In this document: one piece after another, positions 16,870 through 25,719 of the stretch
How the letters are laid out: each line of letters begins with the position of its first letter
Numbering within the stretch: the stretch's first letter is position 1
NCBI RefSeq assembly: GCF_013823385.1
Contig: NZ_PNMA01000012.1
Location: forward strand, 33,987-97,986
DNA length: 64,000 bases
Direction of reading: 5' to 3'
Origin: Hyphomonas sp.
GTDB taxonomy: Bacteria > Pseudomonadota > Alphaproteobacteria > Caulobacterales > Hyphomonadaceae
Made by a program: the position numbers and the translations under genes
Notes under the pieces: model-generated
Seen by the model: the letters and a program-made list of their open reading frames with translations, nothing else
The model's database searches: none
Told to the model about the DNA's origin: nothing

Positions 16870-17366
16870 GCCGAAGCCTCTTTGATGTCTTTGTCTGCTT
16901 CGAGTTCCTGGGCGAACGCAGTTTGCATGTCGATCTCGCGAACCTCATCGGCTTCGATGGTGCCATAGGCTTCGCGAATGCGGACGATCAGGGCGAGGCC
17001 AAGCGAGAGCGTGGCCACGCCAACGACGATCGCCGTCAGCATCAGGACGTGCGGCAGCGGATTGGAATAAAGGTGATGCAGGTCGGCGAAGCGTTCACCG
17101 GTTGCCGCCAGCAGCGAGTCTGGACCGTTCACCCCGTCATGCACCGGGTCGGAATGATACGGCGTATCTTCCGGCAGAAGGATCGGCGCTGTGCCGCCAC
17201 TGACTTTGGCAAGCGACACATAGAAAAGACAGATTGTCGTCTGGAAGATCGACAGCCCGACGAGGCGCTTGATGAGGTTTTCAGCAGAGAAGGCAATGTA
17301 GAGGCCGATCATCATAAGACAGATGATTGCCCAGTACCCTGCGCGTTCGAGAACAAATTCGACCAT
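16866..17366 (-). CDS. mrpC: Mrp antiporter subunit C (NuoK-like)
   Basis: A 166-residue protein with three hydrophobic helices, the NuoK fold. GLYIAFSAENLIKRLVGLSIFQTTICLFYVS matches the MrpC pattern G.y..ls.nl.k.iiGl.il..av.L in broken form. LPHVLMLTAIVVGVATLSLGLALIVRI is the third helix with the conserved LTAIVVG. A 40-residue insert between helices 2 and 3 (TAPILLPEDTPYHSDPVHDG...) and a C-terminal extension make it longer than the usual 110-120 residues. The gap to mrpB is three bases. Confidence 0.92.
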   Translation of the reverse strand: MVEFVLERAGYWAIICLMMIGLYIAFSAENLIKRLVGLSIFQTTICLFYVSLAKVSGGTAPILLPEDTPYHSDPVHDGVNGPDSLLAATGERFADLHHLYSNPLPHVLMLTAIVVGVATLSLGLALIVRIREAYGTIEADEVREIDMQTAFAQELEADKDIKEASA

Positions 17367-17369
17367 GGC

Positions 17370-17822
17370 TTACCAGTCCTCGTCACGGATTTCAGCCACG
17401 CGGCCAGCCAGCGCGTAGAAGATGGTGATCATCGCACCTGTGACCGCAAACAGCACGCCCAGCTCAACGATGATGATACCGGCATGCTGGCCGTCATGAC
17501 CACCCGGCGGCTCGCCGAACAGCGCCTGGTATTCCAGGAACAGGCCGCCCTGCATCATCGACCAGAAACCGACGCCGACATAGATCAGCACACCGACTGC
17601 AGCGAGCGTACGCGCAAATACTGGCGGCACGGCGCGCATTGTAGTGGCGAGGCCGAATGTGAGCGAATGAAGGATGATGGCAACGGCCAGCACCACACCA
17701 GCCTGGAAGGCACCGCCCGGCCCTACTTCACCATGGAACTGGACGTAAAACCCGTAAATCACGATCAGCGGGATGAAGCATTTTCCGATAACGCGCAAAA
17801 TCACGTGATGATCACTCTTCAT
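17370..17822 (-). CDS. mrpB: Mrp antiporter subunit B (MnhB domain)
   Basis: A 150-residue protein with four hydrophobic helices. The MnhB signature GFYVQFHGEVGPGGAFQAG is present in two runs, followed by GVLIYVGVGFWSMMQGG and HAGIIIVELGVLFAVTGAM. MrpB is a structural subunit of the Mrp complex. It overlaps the upstream MbhD/MbhE-like gene by four bases. Confidence 0.94.
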   Translation of the reverse strand: MKSDHHVILRVIGKCFIPLIVIYGFYVQFHGEVGPGGAFQAGVVLAVAIILHSLTFGLATTMRAVPPVFARTLAAVGVLIYVGVGFWSMMQGGLFLEYQALFGEPPGGHDGQHAGIIIVELGVLFAVTGAMITIFYALAGRVAEIRDEDW

Positions 17823-18430
17823 GATGCATCGCCCTCTTTGCCCTTGCGCTTTTTGTTCCGCAGCGTTTCGGCGAGCGACCGTTCGCCAAAGCCCAGCAGC
17901 ATGGCAACGGCCAGACCGGCAACAAAGACCACGACTGTCTCGCCCATCGTGTCGAAACCACGATAGCTTGCCAGAACCGAGGTCACGACGTTCGGAACGC
18001 CGGTATCGAACCAGTTCACATGCACATAGGTCATGCCCGGTCCGGTATTGGCGGGAGAGTTGGGATCGCCGAGGCCCGGCAGGTCAACTGTTGCATAAAT
18101 CAGCATGGCAGCGGTGGCGCCGCAAACCAGGAACGGGCCGAGTTTCGACAGGGGCTTTTCGGGCTTGGCGGTGCGCGCGGTCAACAGCATCGCCCCCAGA
18201 AGCACCGCCGTGGACATGCCGGCCCCGACCGCCGCTTCGGTATAGCCCACATCCACCGCGTCAACGGAAATATACCAGGCAGCAGAAACGAGCGAATAGA
18301 CGCCCGACAGCATGACGATGGCAAACAGGCTGCGCAGCCTTGCAATGGCGAGCGCCACGATAAACAGGATAGCCAGAAGCGTGATGTTGATCAGCAGCGG
18401 GCCGGCATCTGCCGTAAACAGGTCCCTCAT
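17819..18430 (-). CDS. DUF4040/MbhD-MbhE-like Mrp subunit (MrpA C-terminal equivalent)
   Basis: A 203-residue membrane protein. The N-terminal part (VMLSGVYSLVSAAWYISVDA then DVGYTEAAVGAGMSTAVLLG) is the DUF4040/MbhD domain. The C-terminal part (VNWFDTGVPNVVTSVLASYRGFDTMGETVVVF in broken form) is MbhE-like. In classical Mrp operons these domains form the C-terminus of the giant MrpA or the N-terminus of MrpB. Here they form a separate gene, as in the hydrogenase-linked Mbh complexes. It overlaps both neighbours by four bases. Confidence 0.9.
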   Translation of the reverse strand: MRDLFTADAGPLLINITLLAILFIVALAIARLRSLFAIVMLSGVYSLVSAAWYISVDAVDVGYTEAAVGAGMSTAVLLGAMLLTARTAKPEKPLSKLGPFLVCGATAAMLIYATVDLPGLGDPNSPANTGPGMTYVHVNWFDTGVPNVVTSVLASYRGFDTMGETVVVFVAGLAVAMLLGFGERSLAETLRNKKRKGKEGDAS

Positions 18431-18795
18431 GCTTCGTCCTCCGGATTAGCGGCGCCGACAGGACCAATCCGCGGCTGCAGGCCGGCAACATGCGCGGCGT
18501 TCACAAGCGCATGCGAGGCCGTGGGGCTGGTGAGGAACAGGAATATGAAGATGCACAGCAGCTTCACCAGCACCAGCCAGTTGGGCGCCATCAGGGCCAT
18601 GCCGATCAGGATCAGCGCGGCGCCGGATGTGTCGGTCACGCTGGCCGCGTGCAGGCGGGTATAGAAGTCAGGAAAGCGCAGCACGCCGATAGCGCTGACA
18701 ATGCAAAGAAGCCCGCCGGCAAGGCAAGCCACCCCGCCGAGCGGGTGGCGCAGGAACTCCCAGAAATTTCCAATATTTGCGAAGAAGTCGCCCAT
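18427..18795 (-). CDS. mrpG: Mrp antiporter subunit G
   Basis: About 122 residues from ATG 18795, which lies just past the mrpF stop; the frame is open to 18834 but that part would overlap mrpF. Three hydrophobic helices carry the MnhG signature IGVLRFPDFYTRLHAASVTD, then SGAALILIGMAL and a final helix with LTSPTASHAL. MrpG is a small essential subunit of the Mrp complex. Its stop overlaps the start of the DUF4040 gene by four bases. Confidence 0.94.
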   Translation of the reverse strand: MGDFFANIGNFWEFLRHPLGGVACLAGGLLCIVSAIGVLRFPDFYTRLHAASVTDTSGAALILIGMALMAPNWLVLVKLLCIFIFLFLTSPTASHALVNAAHVAGLQPRIGPVGAANPEDEA

Positions 18796-18796
18796 G

Positions 18797-19093
18797 TCAT
18801 TCACCGCCTTTGGCAGGATCAACCCGCCGCGCAAGAGGCACCTGGAAGGAGCGGTAGCGGAAGAACTTCAGGATCGCGATCGTGGTGACGAAGTTGATCA
18901 GCGTGTAGATCATGGCGATGTCCAGGAAGTCGGGACGGCCCATCACATAGCCAAGCAGCCCTATGACGAGCACGGTCTTGGTGCCGAACGCATTGACCGC
19001 CAGAATGCGGTCATAGAGCGTCGGCCCCATCAGCGCCCGCACGAGCAGCAACACCATTCCGATCAGAATGGCGATCAGAGCAGCAGCTGTCAT
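18797..19093 (-). CDS. mrpF: Mrp antiporter subunit F
   Basis: A 98-residue protein with three hydrophobic helices. The signature RALMGPTLYDRILAVNAFGTKTV and LDIAMIYTLINFVTTIAILKF matches MrpF/MnhF, including the conserved aspartate in YDRIL. The length is typical. It overlaps mrpE by four bases and is followed almost directly by mrpG. Confidence 0.94.
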   Translation of the reverse strand: MTAAALIAILIGMVLLLVRALMGPTLYDRILAVNAFGTKTVLVIGLLGYVMGRPDFLDIAMIYTLINFVTTIAILKFFRYRSFQVPLARRVDPAKGGE

Positions 19094-19623
19094 GCGCGGG
19101 TCTCCTTGGGGTCACAGGCAGCAGCGCAACGCTTGTCCATTTCAATGAACCCCTCCGGCTCCGTGCCAGACTCGTAGAGCCCGTGAACCAGCAGCTTGTC
19201 TCCCTCGATTTCCACAGTCACCGTGCCCGGTGTCATCGTGATCGAATTGGCGAACGTCACTCTGGCGAGGTCGGTCTTGCAGGTGGTTTTGATCTTCGCG
19301 AGGGTCGGCGTGATGTCCAGATCAGCGCGCAGGCACGCCCGGATCACGACCCAATTCGACTTGACGACTTCGACCGCCAGCCAGGGATAATACTTCATCA
19401 GCTGAGGCAGCCGCACATAGGGCGCGCCTTCGCGATCGATGATATCCAGCCGGTAGGCAAGTATCATCGTCAGCAGCACCGAGGCGCCGCCAAATCCGAG
19501 CATCAGCGGCTTGTAATGGCCCGAATTACCGAGCCAGAAAGCCACCAAGGCCGCCAGTAGTCCCAAGAAATACGCCACAGCGCCCCTCAGCTCCGACCGA
19601 TCCCAATTTGGTGAACGACCCAC
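19090..19623 (-). CDS. mrpE: Mrp antiporter subunit E
   Basis: A 177-residue protein: two N-terminal hydrophobic helices followed by a soluble domain. YPWLAVEVVKSNWVVIRACL and ANSITMTPGTVTVEIEGDKLLVHGL (broken) are the MrpE signature. It is the first gene of the ten-gene operon. The GTG at 19623 opens the frame, but a second GTG at 19578 has a better ribosome site (GAGGGG) and would remove 15 polar residues, so the true start may be 19578. About 50 bases separate it from the DUF2336 gene upstream, so the operon promoter could lie there or further up. Confidence 0.92.
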   Translation of the reverse strand: MGRSPNWDRSELRGAVAYFLGLLAALVAFWLGNSGHYKPLMLGFGGASVLLTMILAYRLDIIDREGAPYVRLPQLMKYYPWLAVEVVKSNWVVIRACLRADLDITPTLAKIKTTCKTDLARVTFANSITMTPGTVTVEIEGDKLLVHGLYESGTEPEGFIEMDKRCAAACDPKETRA

Positions 19624-19672
19624 CTAAAGGGCGCGGGCCCGCTTGAAAAGCCCGTTCGCCCCGAAAAAGACA

Positions 19673-20875
19673 CTAACGCCCGAAGACGAGGCGAGCAGTG
19701 CGTTGGGCGGTCGAGAACTCAGCCTCTTCATTGGCGGGCTCTCCCAGGGATTGGGCGTGGCGTAGCGCCGCAGGCGAGTAAGCGGAGGACAAAGCCCAGT
19801 TCCAGTAGCGCAGCGTTGTCTGCGCCTTGAGGACCGAAAGCACCTCATATGTTTCCGCAACCAGCTGGAATTGCGGATGGGGCACACCGGGATCGATTTC
19901 CAGCGGCCGGCGGAGCGCCGTCCAGAGCATGCCGAGATATTCCCGCTTGAGACCCGTCGCCTTGCAGAGCACTGCCAGAGCTTCCCCGCCCGGATCAGAG
20001 AGTATCTTGGCGGCCGTTACCGGTTTGATGCCCGAGAGATAGCCGATCTCCTGAGCAATCTTTGCTTCCATGCCAGAACTGGCCGCAGCGTGAACAGCGT
20101 CTTCAAGGCTGTCATAGGGGCTGCGCTCGATCGCCGCCCGGTTACGTTGCCGCCGCTCGATCAGCTGCAGCGCCTTGCGCGCGACAGGATCCTGCCACCC
20201 CTCCACAGCCGCCATTTCGAACACATCCGAGCAGAGAGAGATCATCTCCTGACGGTCAGCCGCATGGCGTGTCAGTATTTTCCGGCGCGTGGCCGCATCA
20301 GCCCACCAGAACATCGCCATCGCGTGGGAAGGGCGCAACTCGATCCGGTCGACCAGGAGCGGACAATAGCTGGGCTCATCCCGCGAGGCCGCGATGAGCC
20401 TGTCCATGGTTGTCTCGGCGAAGGCCGCTGTCCGGTTGGCCAGCAGCTCCCGCATGACGTGCGGCTCGCCAACGTCTGAAATGGCAGCGGTGACGGCAAC
20501 CGAGAGGTTCCGCCGCCGGGCCACCGTCAGCCGGTGCTCAGGGGTCGTCTGCCGGACGATCTCTGCAAGGTCGCAGTCATCGAACGCTTCACTTTCCTCC
20601 AGCAATGGCCGGGCTACGGTAAAATTCGACTGGGCAAGATACCGGAGGAGGCGCCGGGGCGCTTCGCGGCTCGCCGCCAGGCGGGTGGAACACATAACGC
20701 GCTCACGCTCTCCGGCATGAAACAGCATATCGAGCAGAATATCGCCCGCCATCTGCCGGTCCTGAGGCGGGATACGGGATGCCGGCATCGAGACAACATC
20801 CAGTATCCGGCGGAGAAGCGCTTCCTGAGCAGCCCCTACCGGCAGATGTGTTCTGGACTCTGTCGCGTCAGCCAT
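19673..20875 (-). CDS. DUF2336 family protein
   Basis: A 400-residue soluble, helix-rich protein from ATG 20875. It carries the DUF2336 pattern: repeated alpha-helical units such as APRRLLRYLAQSNFTVARPLLEES, then LAEIVRQTTPEHRLTVARRRNLS and VMRELLANRTAAFAETTMDRL (each seen as separate runs), resembling HEAT-like repeats. The family is widespread in alphaproteobacteria and has no settled function. It lies directly upstream of mrpE on the same strand, which may put it in the same transcript, but no functional connection is known. Confidence 0.88.
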   Translation of the reverse strand: MADATESRTHLPVGAAQEALLRRILDVVSMPASRIPPQDRQMAGDILLDMLFHAGERERVMCSTRLAASREAPRRLLRYLAQSNFTVARPLLEESEAFDDCDLAEIVRQTTPEHRLTVARRRNLSVAVTAAISDVGEPHVMRELLANRTAAFAETTMDRLIAASRDEPSYCPLLVDRIELRPSHAMAMFWWADAATRRKILTRHAADRQEMISLCSDVFEMAAVEGWQDPVARKALQLIERRQRNRAAIERSPYDSLEDAVHAAASSGMEAKIAQEIGYLSGIKPVTAAKILSDPGGEALAVLCKATGLKREYLGMLWTALRRPLEIDPGVPHPQFQLVAETYEVLSVLKAQTTLRYWNWALSSAYSPAALRHAQSLGEPANEEAEFSTAQRTARLVFGR

Positions 20876-20939
20876 GCGCAAACCTAAGGCGTTGCCGGGC
20901 AGGTTTGCATCAATTTATTAATGAGAAATGGAATCTGGT

Positions 20940-21425
20940 TTACGCATGCCGCCAGTATTGGGCAGGCGTCAGCACCCGGCTTGTGCGCGAGCGTCCCGGA
21001 TGGACCACCAGCAGCAACAGGCTGAGGGCAAGCAGGATCACAGCCACCAGAAAATGGGTTCCCCCATCCATTGCCCCATCCGGAAGCACGATTTCCCGCC
21101 CCAGCCAGGGAGAGAGATGCAGGGCTACGCCTGATCCGAAAATAAGGACGGCGATTATTGCCCCGAACCGGCGGCTGAAGGGCAAGACGATGAGGATGGC
21201 GGCCACAAGCTCAAGCAATCCAGCCACAAACCTGCCTGCCGGCTCGAACAGGGTAATTCCTGATTTCTCCGCCAGCGCAGCGAAAACCACGTGCTGACCA
21301 GGGGGGTCGAAGAATTTCACATCCCCCACACCCGGCGCCGGCCAGGGATGCAGCGTCATATGCAGGAACATCACCGCCAGAGCGAGGGCGATCCCCCAGC
21401 TGACCGCGTACCGGAACGTCCGCAT
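20940..21425 (-). CDS. Small polytopic membrane protein (DoxX-like in outline)
   Basis: A 161-residue protein from ATG 21425, preceded by GAGG nine bases upstream; ATG 21446 is also in frame but lacks a ribosome site. Four hydrophobic segments are visible, including GRFVAGLLELVAAILIVLPF and the pair GAIIAVLIFGSGVALHLSPWLG. The helix pattern with a GLLELVAAILLVLP-type segment is reminiscent of DoxX-like proteins, but the match is loose. It is divergent from the MFS transporter gene across about 145 bases. Confidence 0.6.
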   Translation of the reverse strand: MRTFRYAVSWGIALALAVMFLHMTLHPWPAPGVGDVKFFDPPGQHVVFAALAEKSGITLFEPAGRFVAGLLELVAAILIVLPFSRRFGAIIAVLIFGSGVALHLSPWLGREIVLPDGAMDGGTHFLVAVILLALSLLLLVVHPGRSRTSRVLTPAQYWRHA

Positions 21426-21571
21426 CGGAAGAGACCTCACCCACATGGTTTACAAGCCATAAAAAACCTATCGGCACAGTCCTGCCTTTGCAACCATGCC
21501 CGGCTGCTGCTAGCGATCGCGTTCCATTATCGGCAGGTTTGTATGAGTATGCGCCGCGTGGGGACCAATCA

Positions 21572-23050
21572 GTGACAGAAGAAGCCGGAAAAGACGCCGA
21601 AGAAACGCGCGCTCAGGAAGACAGCCCGGCCGCAGTCGATGCGACCGTGAATGTGACGTCACCCGTCAGCGGCGTCAGCGAAGCGATCACGGCAGGCGCG
21701 TCCTTTCTGGTGACCGCCACCAACTGGCGGGCCAGGAAACTCCGCCGCGGCGTGAAGATCGAGCTGCCTGCCTATCTCGGGGTCCAGTGCAGCTGGTTCA
21801 TGGCGTTCGGGCTCCAGCTGGTTCTCTTTCCATACCTGATCACCGGACGAAACCACCTGCATCTGGACGGCCTCGCGCTCGGGCTTGCCAATATGGCCTT
21901 GTCGGCGCCTTCCGTTGTGTTCCTTCTGATCGGCGGCGTTGTGGCCGAGCGCGCAGATGGCCGCCGGCTGCTGATCCTGCTTCATCTCCTGGCTTCCGTG
22001 CCATCTCTCTTCCTGGCCGTTGCTGTTTCACGCGGAGAGCTGACCTATCCGGCGATGATCTTCTACGCACTGGCGATTGGCACCATTGGCGCCTTCATGA
22101 TGCCTGCGCGCGACGCCATCGTGAATGAAGTGGTCGAGCGGCGGATGCGGGTCGGCTCAAGCGTCACCCTGCAGCTGGGGGTGACGCTCGCCACCATGGC
22201 GCAATTCCTCGCCCAGATCGGAGGGCTCATCCTCGCGGGCTATGCCGACAAGGCGACCCGTATGCCCCTCTGGCTTGGGGGTTTCTCGGTCGGGCCGATT
22301 TCGGCCAGCACCCTGTTGATTGTTCAGGGCGTTGCGCTGGCCTGCGGGGCCGGCTTTGCCCTCTTCATGGCGCGCGGGCGCCAGGTGCGCACCGGCCGGA
22401 AGGGCATCGGCGCTGCCGTTGGCGACATCCTCGACGGGGTGAAAGCCGTGCGCAGTGATGGCAAGCTCTCGGCCATGACGATGCTGATGTTTGGGGTCGG
22501 CGTGTTCGTGATCGGGTCTTTCCTGGTCGTCCTGCCGATCATCAACCGGGACGTCTATCACTTCGGCTCCTCCGGCATTCGGGACATGTTCGTCACCTTC
22601 TGGATGGGCGCCTTTGCCTCGTCGGTAGTGCTGGCGATCTTCCGGCGCATCAAGCGCCAGGGCCGCCTGCTGCTGATTGCCCAATTCATAGCGTCTGCGG
22701 CCATGATCCCCATGCTCTGGGTGGTGCCGCACTGGGCCTTCCTGATGATCGTGTTCATCTGGGGCAATGCGGCGGGCATCTCCATCGCCATGAGCCGGTC
22801 GATCGTTCAGGACGCCGCGCCGAAGGAAAAGCTCGCTCGGGTGCTGTCTATCTACCAGCTTGGCTTCATGGCCGGCGCCCCCTTCGGCGCCGCCCTCATG
22901 GGGCTGCTGGTGGATATCTTCGGGCCGCAGAAGATCGCCATTGTTCCGGCCGGCGGCATGATCCTGCTGATCCTGTGGATGGTGTTCTTCACGCCCGTCT
23001 GGAACATGAAGGGCTCTGCCTGGGTCGCGCATAATGAAGGTGGCAAGTAG
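21572..23050 (+). CDS. Major facilitator superfamily transporter
   Basis: A 492-residue polytopic protein from GTG 21572, with GGGGA eight bases upstream; the open frame extends further left without a good start. About 12 hydrophobic segments follow a 60-residue hydrophilic, acidic N-terminus. Typical elements are GLANMALSAPSVVFLLIGGVVAERADGRRLL (broken), the MFS loop 2-3 type motif, and a final GAPFGAALMGLLVDIFGP. The substrate cannot be inferred. The long polar N-terminal tail is unusual for the superfamily. The gene is divergent from a small membrane protein gene. Confidence 0.88.
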   Translation: MTEEAGKDAEETRAQEDSPAAVDATVNVTSPVSGVSEAITAGASFLVTATNWRARKLRRGVKIELPAYLGVQCSWFMAFGLQLVLFPYLITGRNHLHLDGLALGLANMALSAPSVVFLLIGGVVAERADGRRLLILLHLLASVPSLFLAVAVSRGELTYPAMIFYALAIGTIGAFMMPARDAIVNEVVERRMRVGSSVTLQLGVTLATMAQFLAQIGGLILAGYADKATRMPLWLGGFSVGPISASTLLIVQGVALACGAGFALFMARGRQVRTGRKGIGAAVGDILDGVKAVRSDGKLSAMTMLMFGVGVFVIGSFLVVLPIINRDVYHFGSSGIRDMFVTFWMGAFASSVVLAIFRRIKRQGRLLLIAQFIASAAMIPMLWVVPHWAFLMIVFIWGNAAGISIAMSRSIVQDAAPKEKLARVLSIYQLGFMAGAPFGAALMGLLVDIFGPQKIAIVPAGGMILLILWMVFFTPVWNMKGSAWVAHNEGGK

Positions 23051-23098
23051 CAGGCAGGCAGGATGACAAGGCGCTGAAACTCGCCTAGCGATGGGCCC

Positions 23099-24157
23099 AT
23101 GAGCCACACGCCCCGCGCCACCGTCCTGACCGGCAATATCGCCGACAATTGGAGGACGCTCGATGCTCTGCATCCGGGCGCCACGACGGCGGCTGTGGTC
23201 AAGGCAGATGCCTATGGCCTTGGCATCGCGCGGGTTGCCCGCGCCCTGCGGATCGCCGGTTGCCAGACGTTTTTCGTCGCCTATCCCGAAGAAGGCGCCG
23301 CTGTCCGAAAGGCTGCCGGCAAGGCCGCCCGCATCTTCGTACTGAACGGCCCCATGCCGGGCCGGGAACTGGCCCTTTACCGGGACGCCAATCTCACAGC
23401 CGTCCTCTCCAGCGAGGCCCATGTCCTCCTCTGGACGAACATGATGCAGGGCTCCTGCGCCTTGCAGTTCAACACCGGGATGAACCGCCTCGGCCTCCCC
23501 ACCGATCTTGGCGAGAAGGAACTCGCCAGCCTGCGCCGGTTGCAGCCTGTGCTGGTGATGAGCCATCTTGCCTGCGCCGACGAGCCAGACCACCCGATGA
23601 ACGCGCAGCAGCGCAAGGCCTTCAATGAGGTGGCCGACGCCTTTCCGGATACGCCTGCCAGCCTTGCCAACTCCAATGGCTGCTATCTCGGCAAGAAGTT
23701 CGCCTACGATCTGACCCGCCCCGGCCTCGCCCTCTATGGCGGCACGCAGCCTCCGGCAGGCACCCATCTGAAGACCGCCGTGATCCTGGAGGCCAGCATT
23801 CTCTCAGTCTTCACCGGGCGCGCCGGCGAGCATGTCGGATATGGCGCCACGCATACGCTGGCTGAAGACCGGCTTCTGGCAACCTGCAGCCTCGGCTATG
23901 CCGATGGCATTCCCCGCTCCGGGGGCGGCCGGATGACTGCCTGGTTGGGCGACCTTCCCTGCCCAGTGCTCGGACGTATTTCGATGGATCTGATCACGAT
24001 CGACATCACCGGCTGCACCAAGCAACCCAAAATCGGCGAACGGGTTGAATTTCTGGGTGAGAACGCCAAACTCGAGGCGCAGGCATCTGCCTGTGGCACG
24101 CTTGGTTACGAACTGCTGACAGGGCTTGGCCCCAGAGTGCAACGTGTTTACCGCTGA
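23099..24157 (+). CDS. alr: Alanine racemase
   Basis: A 352-residue PLP enzyme that makes D-alanine for peptidoglycan. The PLP lysine lies in AAVVKADAYGLG (Lys35). MSHLACADEPDHP and the second-domain motifs GYADGIPRS and GRISMDLITID (catalytic tyrosine region variant) are present, and the C-terminal TGLGPRV is typical. The length is near normal. About 10 bases separate it from the MlaE-type gene downstream, an arrangement seen in other alphaproteobacteria (alr then an Mla-type ABC pair, later radA). Confidence 0.96.
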   Translation: MSHTPRATVLTGNIADNWRTLDALHPGATTAAVVKADAYGLGIARVARALRIAGCQTFFVAYPEEGAAVRKAAGKAARIFVLNGPMPGRELALYRDANLTAVLSSEAHVLLWTNMMQGSCALQFNTGMNRLGLPTDLGEKELASLRRLQPVLVMSHLACADEPDHPMNAQQRKAFNEVADAFPDTPASLANSNGCYLGKKFAYDLTRPGLALYGGTQPPAGTHLKTAVILEASILSVFTGRAGEHVGYGATHTLAEDRLLATCSLGYADGIPRSGGGRMTAWLGDLPCPVLGRISMDLITIDITGCTKQPKIGERVEFLGENAKLEAQASACGTLGYELLTGLGPRVQRVYR

Positions 24158-24166
24158 GGCCTGACC

Positions 24167-24949
24167 ATGCAGAATCCCTTTCAACTGATTGGCCGGGCTG
24201 TGCTTGGGCTGTTTGCCGAGGTTGGCCGCCTCGCGGTGTTTGCTGCGCAGGTCAAAGGCGCCGCCTTCACCCCCCGCTGGTATGGCGGGCAGATCCTCAG
24301 CCAGATGGTCAAGATCGGCTTCTATTCGCTACCCGTGGTGGGTATGTCGGCCGTGTTCATTGGCGCGGCCCTTGCCCTCAATATCTATGAAGGCGGCAGC
24401 CGCTATGGCGCCGAACAGTTTGTGCCCAGCATCGTGGTGCTGGGTATCACCCGCGAACTTGGCGTCGTGATCACAGGCCTGATGCTGGCCGGCCGCGTGA
24501 CTGCCGGTATCGCCGCCGAAATCGGCGCCATGCGCGTTACCGAACAGATCGACGCGCTGGAAACCCTGTCCGCCTCACGCTTCCGCTATCTGTATGCGCC
24601 GCGCTTCATCGCAGCGCTGGTCACCCTGCCGATGCTGGTGGCGCTGGCCGATGTCGTCGGCGTGATGGGCGGCTGGCTCGTCAGCGTCTATGGCCTCGGC
24701 TTTGATTCCACCGTCTATCTGCGCAACACGATCGACTTCGTCACGATGAACGACATTATCGCGGGCCTCATCAAGGCGGTCGTGTTTGGCGGCGTAATCG
24801 CGATAATGGGCTGCTATCAGGGCGACCGCAGCCAGGCGGGCGCCACCGGCGTGGGCCGCGCGGCAACCCTTTCGATGGTTGGCGCGGCAGTACTGATCCT
24901 TGCGTTCAACTATGTCATGTCCACCCTCTTTGTGGAGATCGGCCTGTGA
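24167..24949 (+). CDS. mlaE: MlaE family ABC transporter permease
   Basis: A 260-residue inner membrane protein with the MlaE fold. An N-terminal amphipathic segment is followed by SVGM-like GMSAVFIGAALALNIYEGG, the conserved EIGAMRVTEQIDALETLS loop, and helices ending FNYVMSTLFVEIGL. MlaE-type permeases move phospholipid between membranes with an MlaF ATPase and an MlaD binding protein. The stop overlaps the ATPase start by four bases (GTGA). No MlaD/MCE gene lies in the window. Confidence 0.93.
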   Translation: MQNPFQLIGRAVLGLFAEVGRLAVFAAQVKGAAFTPRWYGGQILSQMVKIGFYSLPVVGMSAVFIGAALALNIYEGGSRYGAEQFVPSIVVLGITRELGVVITGLMLAGRVTAGIAAEIGAMRVTEQIDALETLSASRFRYLYAPRFIAALVTLPMLVALADVVGVMGGWLVSVYGLGFDSTVYLRNTIDFVTMNDIIAGLIKAVVFGGVIAIMGCYQGDRSQAGATGVGRAATLSMVGAAVLILAFNYVMSTLFVEIGL

Positions 24950-25710
24950 CAGTTTCCCTGCTCAAGCTTGAAGGCGTCGAGAAATCCTTCGGTCCGAAGA
25001 AGGTGCTGCGCGGCGTCGACATTGATGTGGCGCCCGGTCAGAGCCTTGTCATCATCGGCGGCTCGGGCTCGGGCAAATCCGTGATGCTGAAAAACGCGCT
25101 GGGTCTGATGACGCCGGACGCCGGACGCATCCTGTTCGACGGGCAGGACGTGACAAACGCCAAAGGCAAGACACGCGAAGCCATGCGGGCGCGCATCGGC
25201 ATGCTGTTCCAGGCAGGCGCTCTCTTTGACTCGCTCACCGTCTGGGAAAATGTTGCCTTCCGCCTGATCAACTCCGAAGGCATGCGCCGCAAGGACGCAA
25301 AAGAACGCGCCATCGAAACGCTGAAGAAAGTGCGCCTCGGCGCCGATGTCGGCGGGCTCTATCCGGCGGAGATTTCCGGCGGCATGCAGAAGCGCGTCTC
25401 GCTCGCCCGCTCGATCATCTCCGAGCCGGACCTCATCTTCTTCGACGAGCCGACCACCGGCCTTGATCCGATCACGGCAGACGCCATCAACGACCTGATC
25501 CTCGAAATGGTCCGCGGCCTCGGCGCCGCCGCCGTCACGATCACCCATGACATGGCCAGCGCGAAGAAAATCGCCGACGAAATCGCCATGCTGCTCGACG
25601 GCAAGATCATCTGGCGCGGTCCGGCGAAGGATGTCTACGCAAGCGGCAACGAATACGTGGATCAGTTCGTCAACGGACGAGCCGAAGGGCCGATACAGCC
25701 GGCGATTTAG
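24946..25710 (+). CDS. mlaF: MlaF family ABC transporter ATP-binding protein
   Basis: A 254-residue ATPase starting at GTG 24946. Walker A GGSGSGKSV is at 38-46. The Q-loop FQAGALFDSLTVWENVAF, the signature EISGGMQKRVSLARS (ISGGM, typical of the Mla subfamily rather than LSGGQ), Walker B DLIFFDEPTTGLDP and the H-loop THDM follow. It powers the MlaE-type permease encoded just upstream. In this gene order the downstream partners normally come next; here an AT-richer gene on the opposite strand follows. Confidence 0.95.
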   Translation: MTVSLLKLEGVEKSFGPKKVLRGVDIDVAPGQSLVIIGGSGSGKSVMLKNALGLMTPDAGRILFDGQDVTNAKGKTREAMRARIGMLFQAGALFDSLTVWENVAFRLINSEGMRRKDAKERAIETLKKVRLGADVGGLYPAEISGGMQKRVSLARSIISEPDLIFFDEPTTGLDPITADAINDLILEMVRGLGAAAVTITHDMASAKKIADEIAMLLDGKIIWRGPAKDVYASGNEYVDQFVNGRAEGPIQPAI

Positions 25711-25719
25711 GGGGCACAA

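Noticed and set aside
22157..23767. 536-codon minus-strand frame over the MFS gene and alr
   Set aside because: Antisense to real genes with clear motifs; no ribosome site and odd composition.
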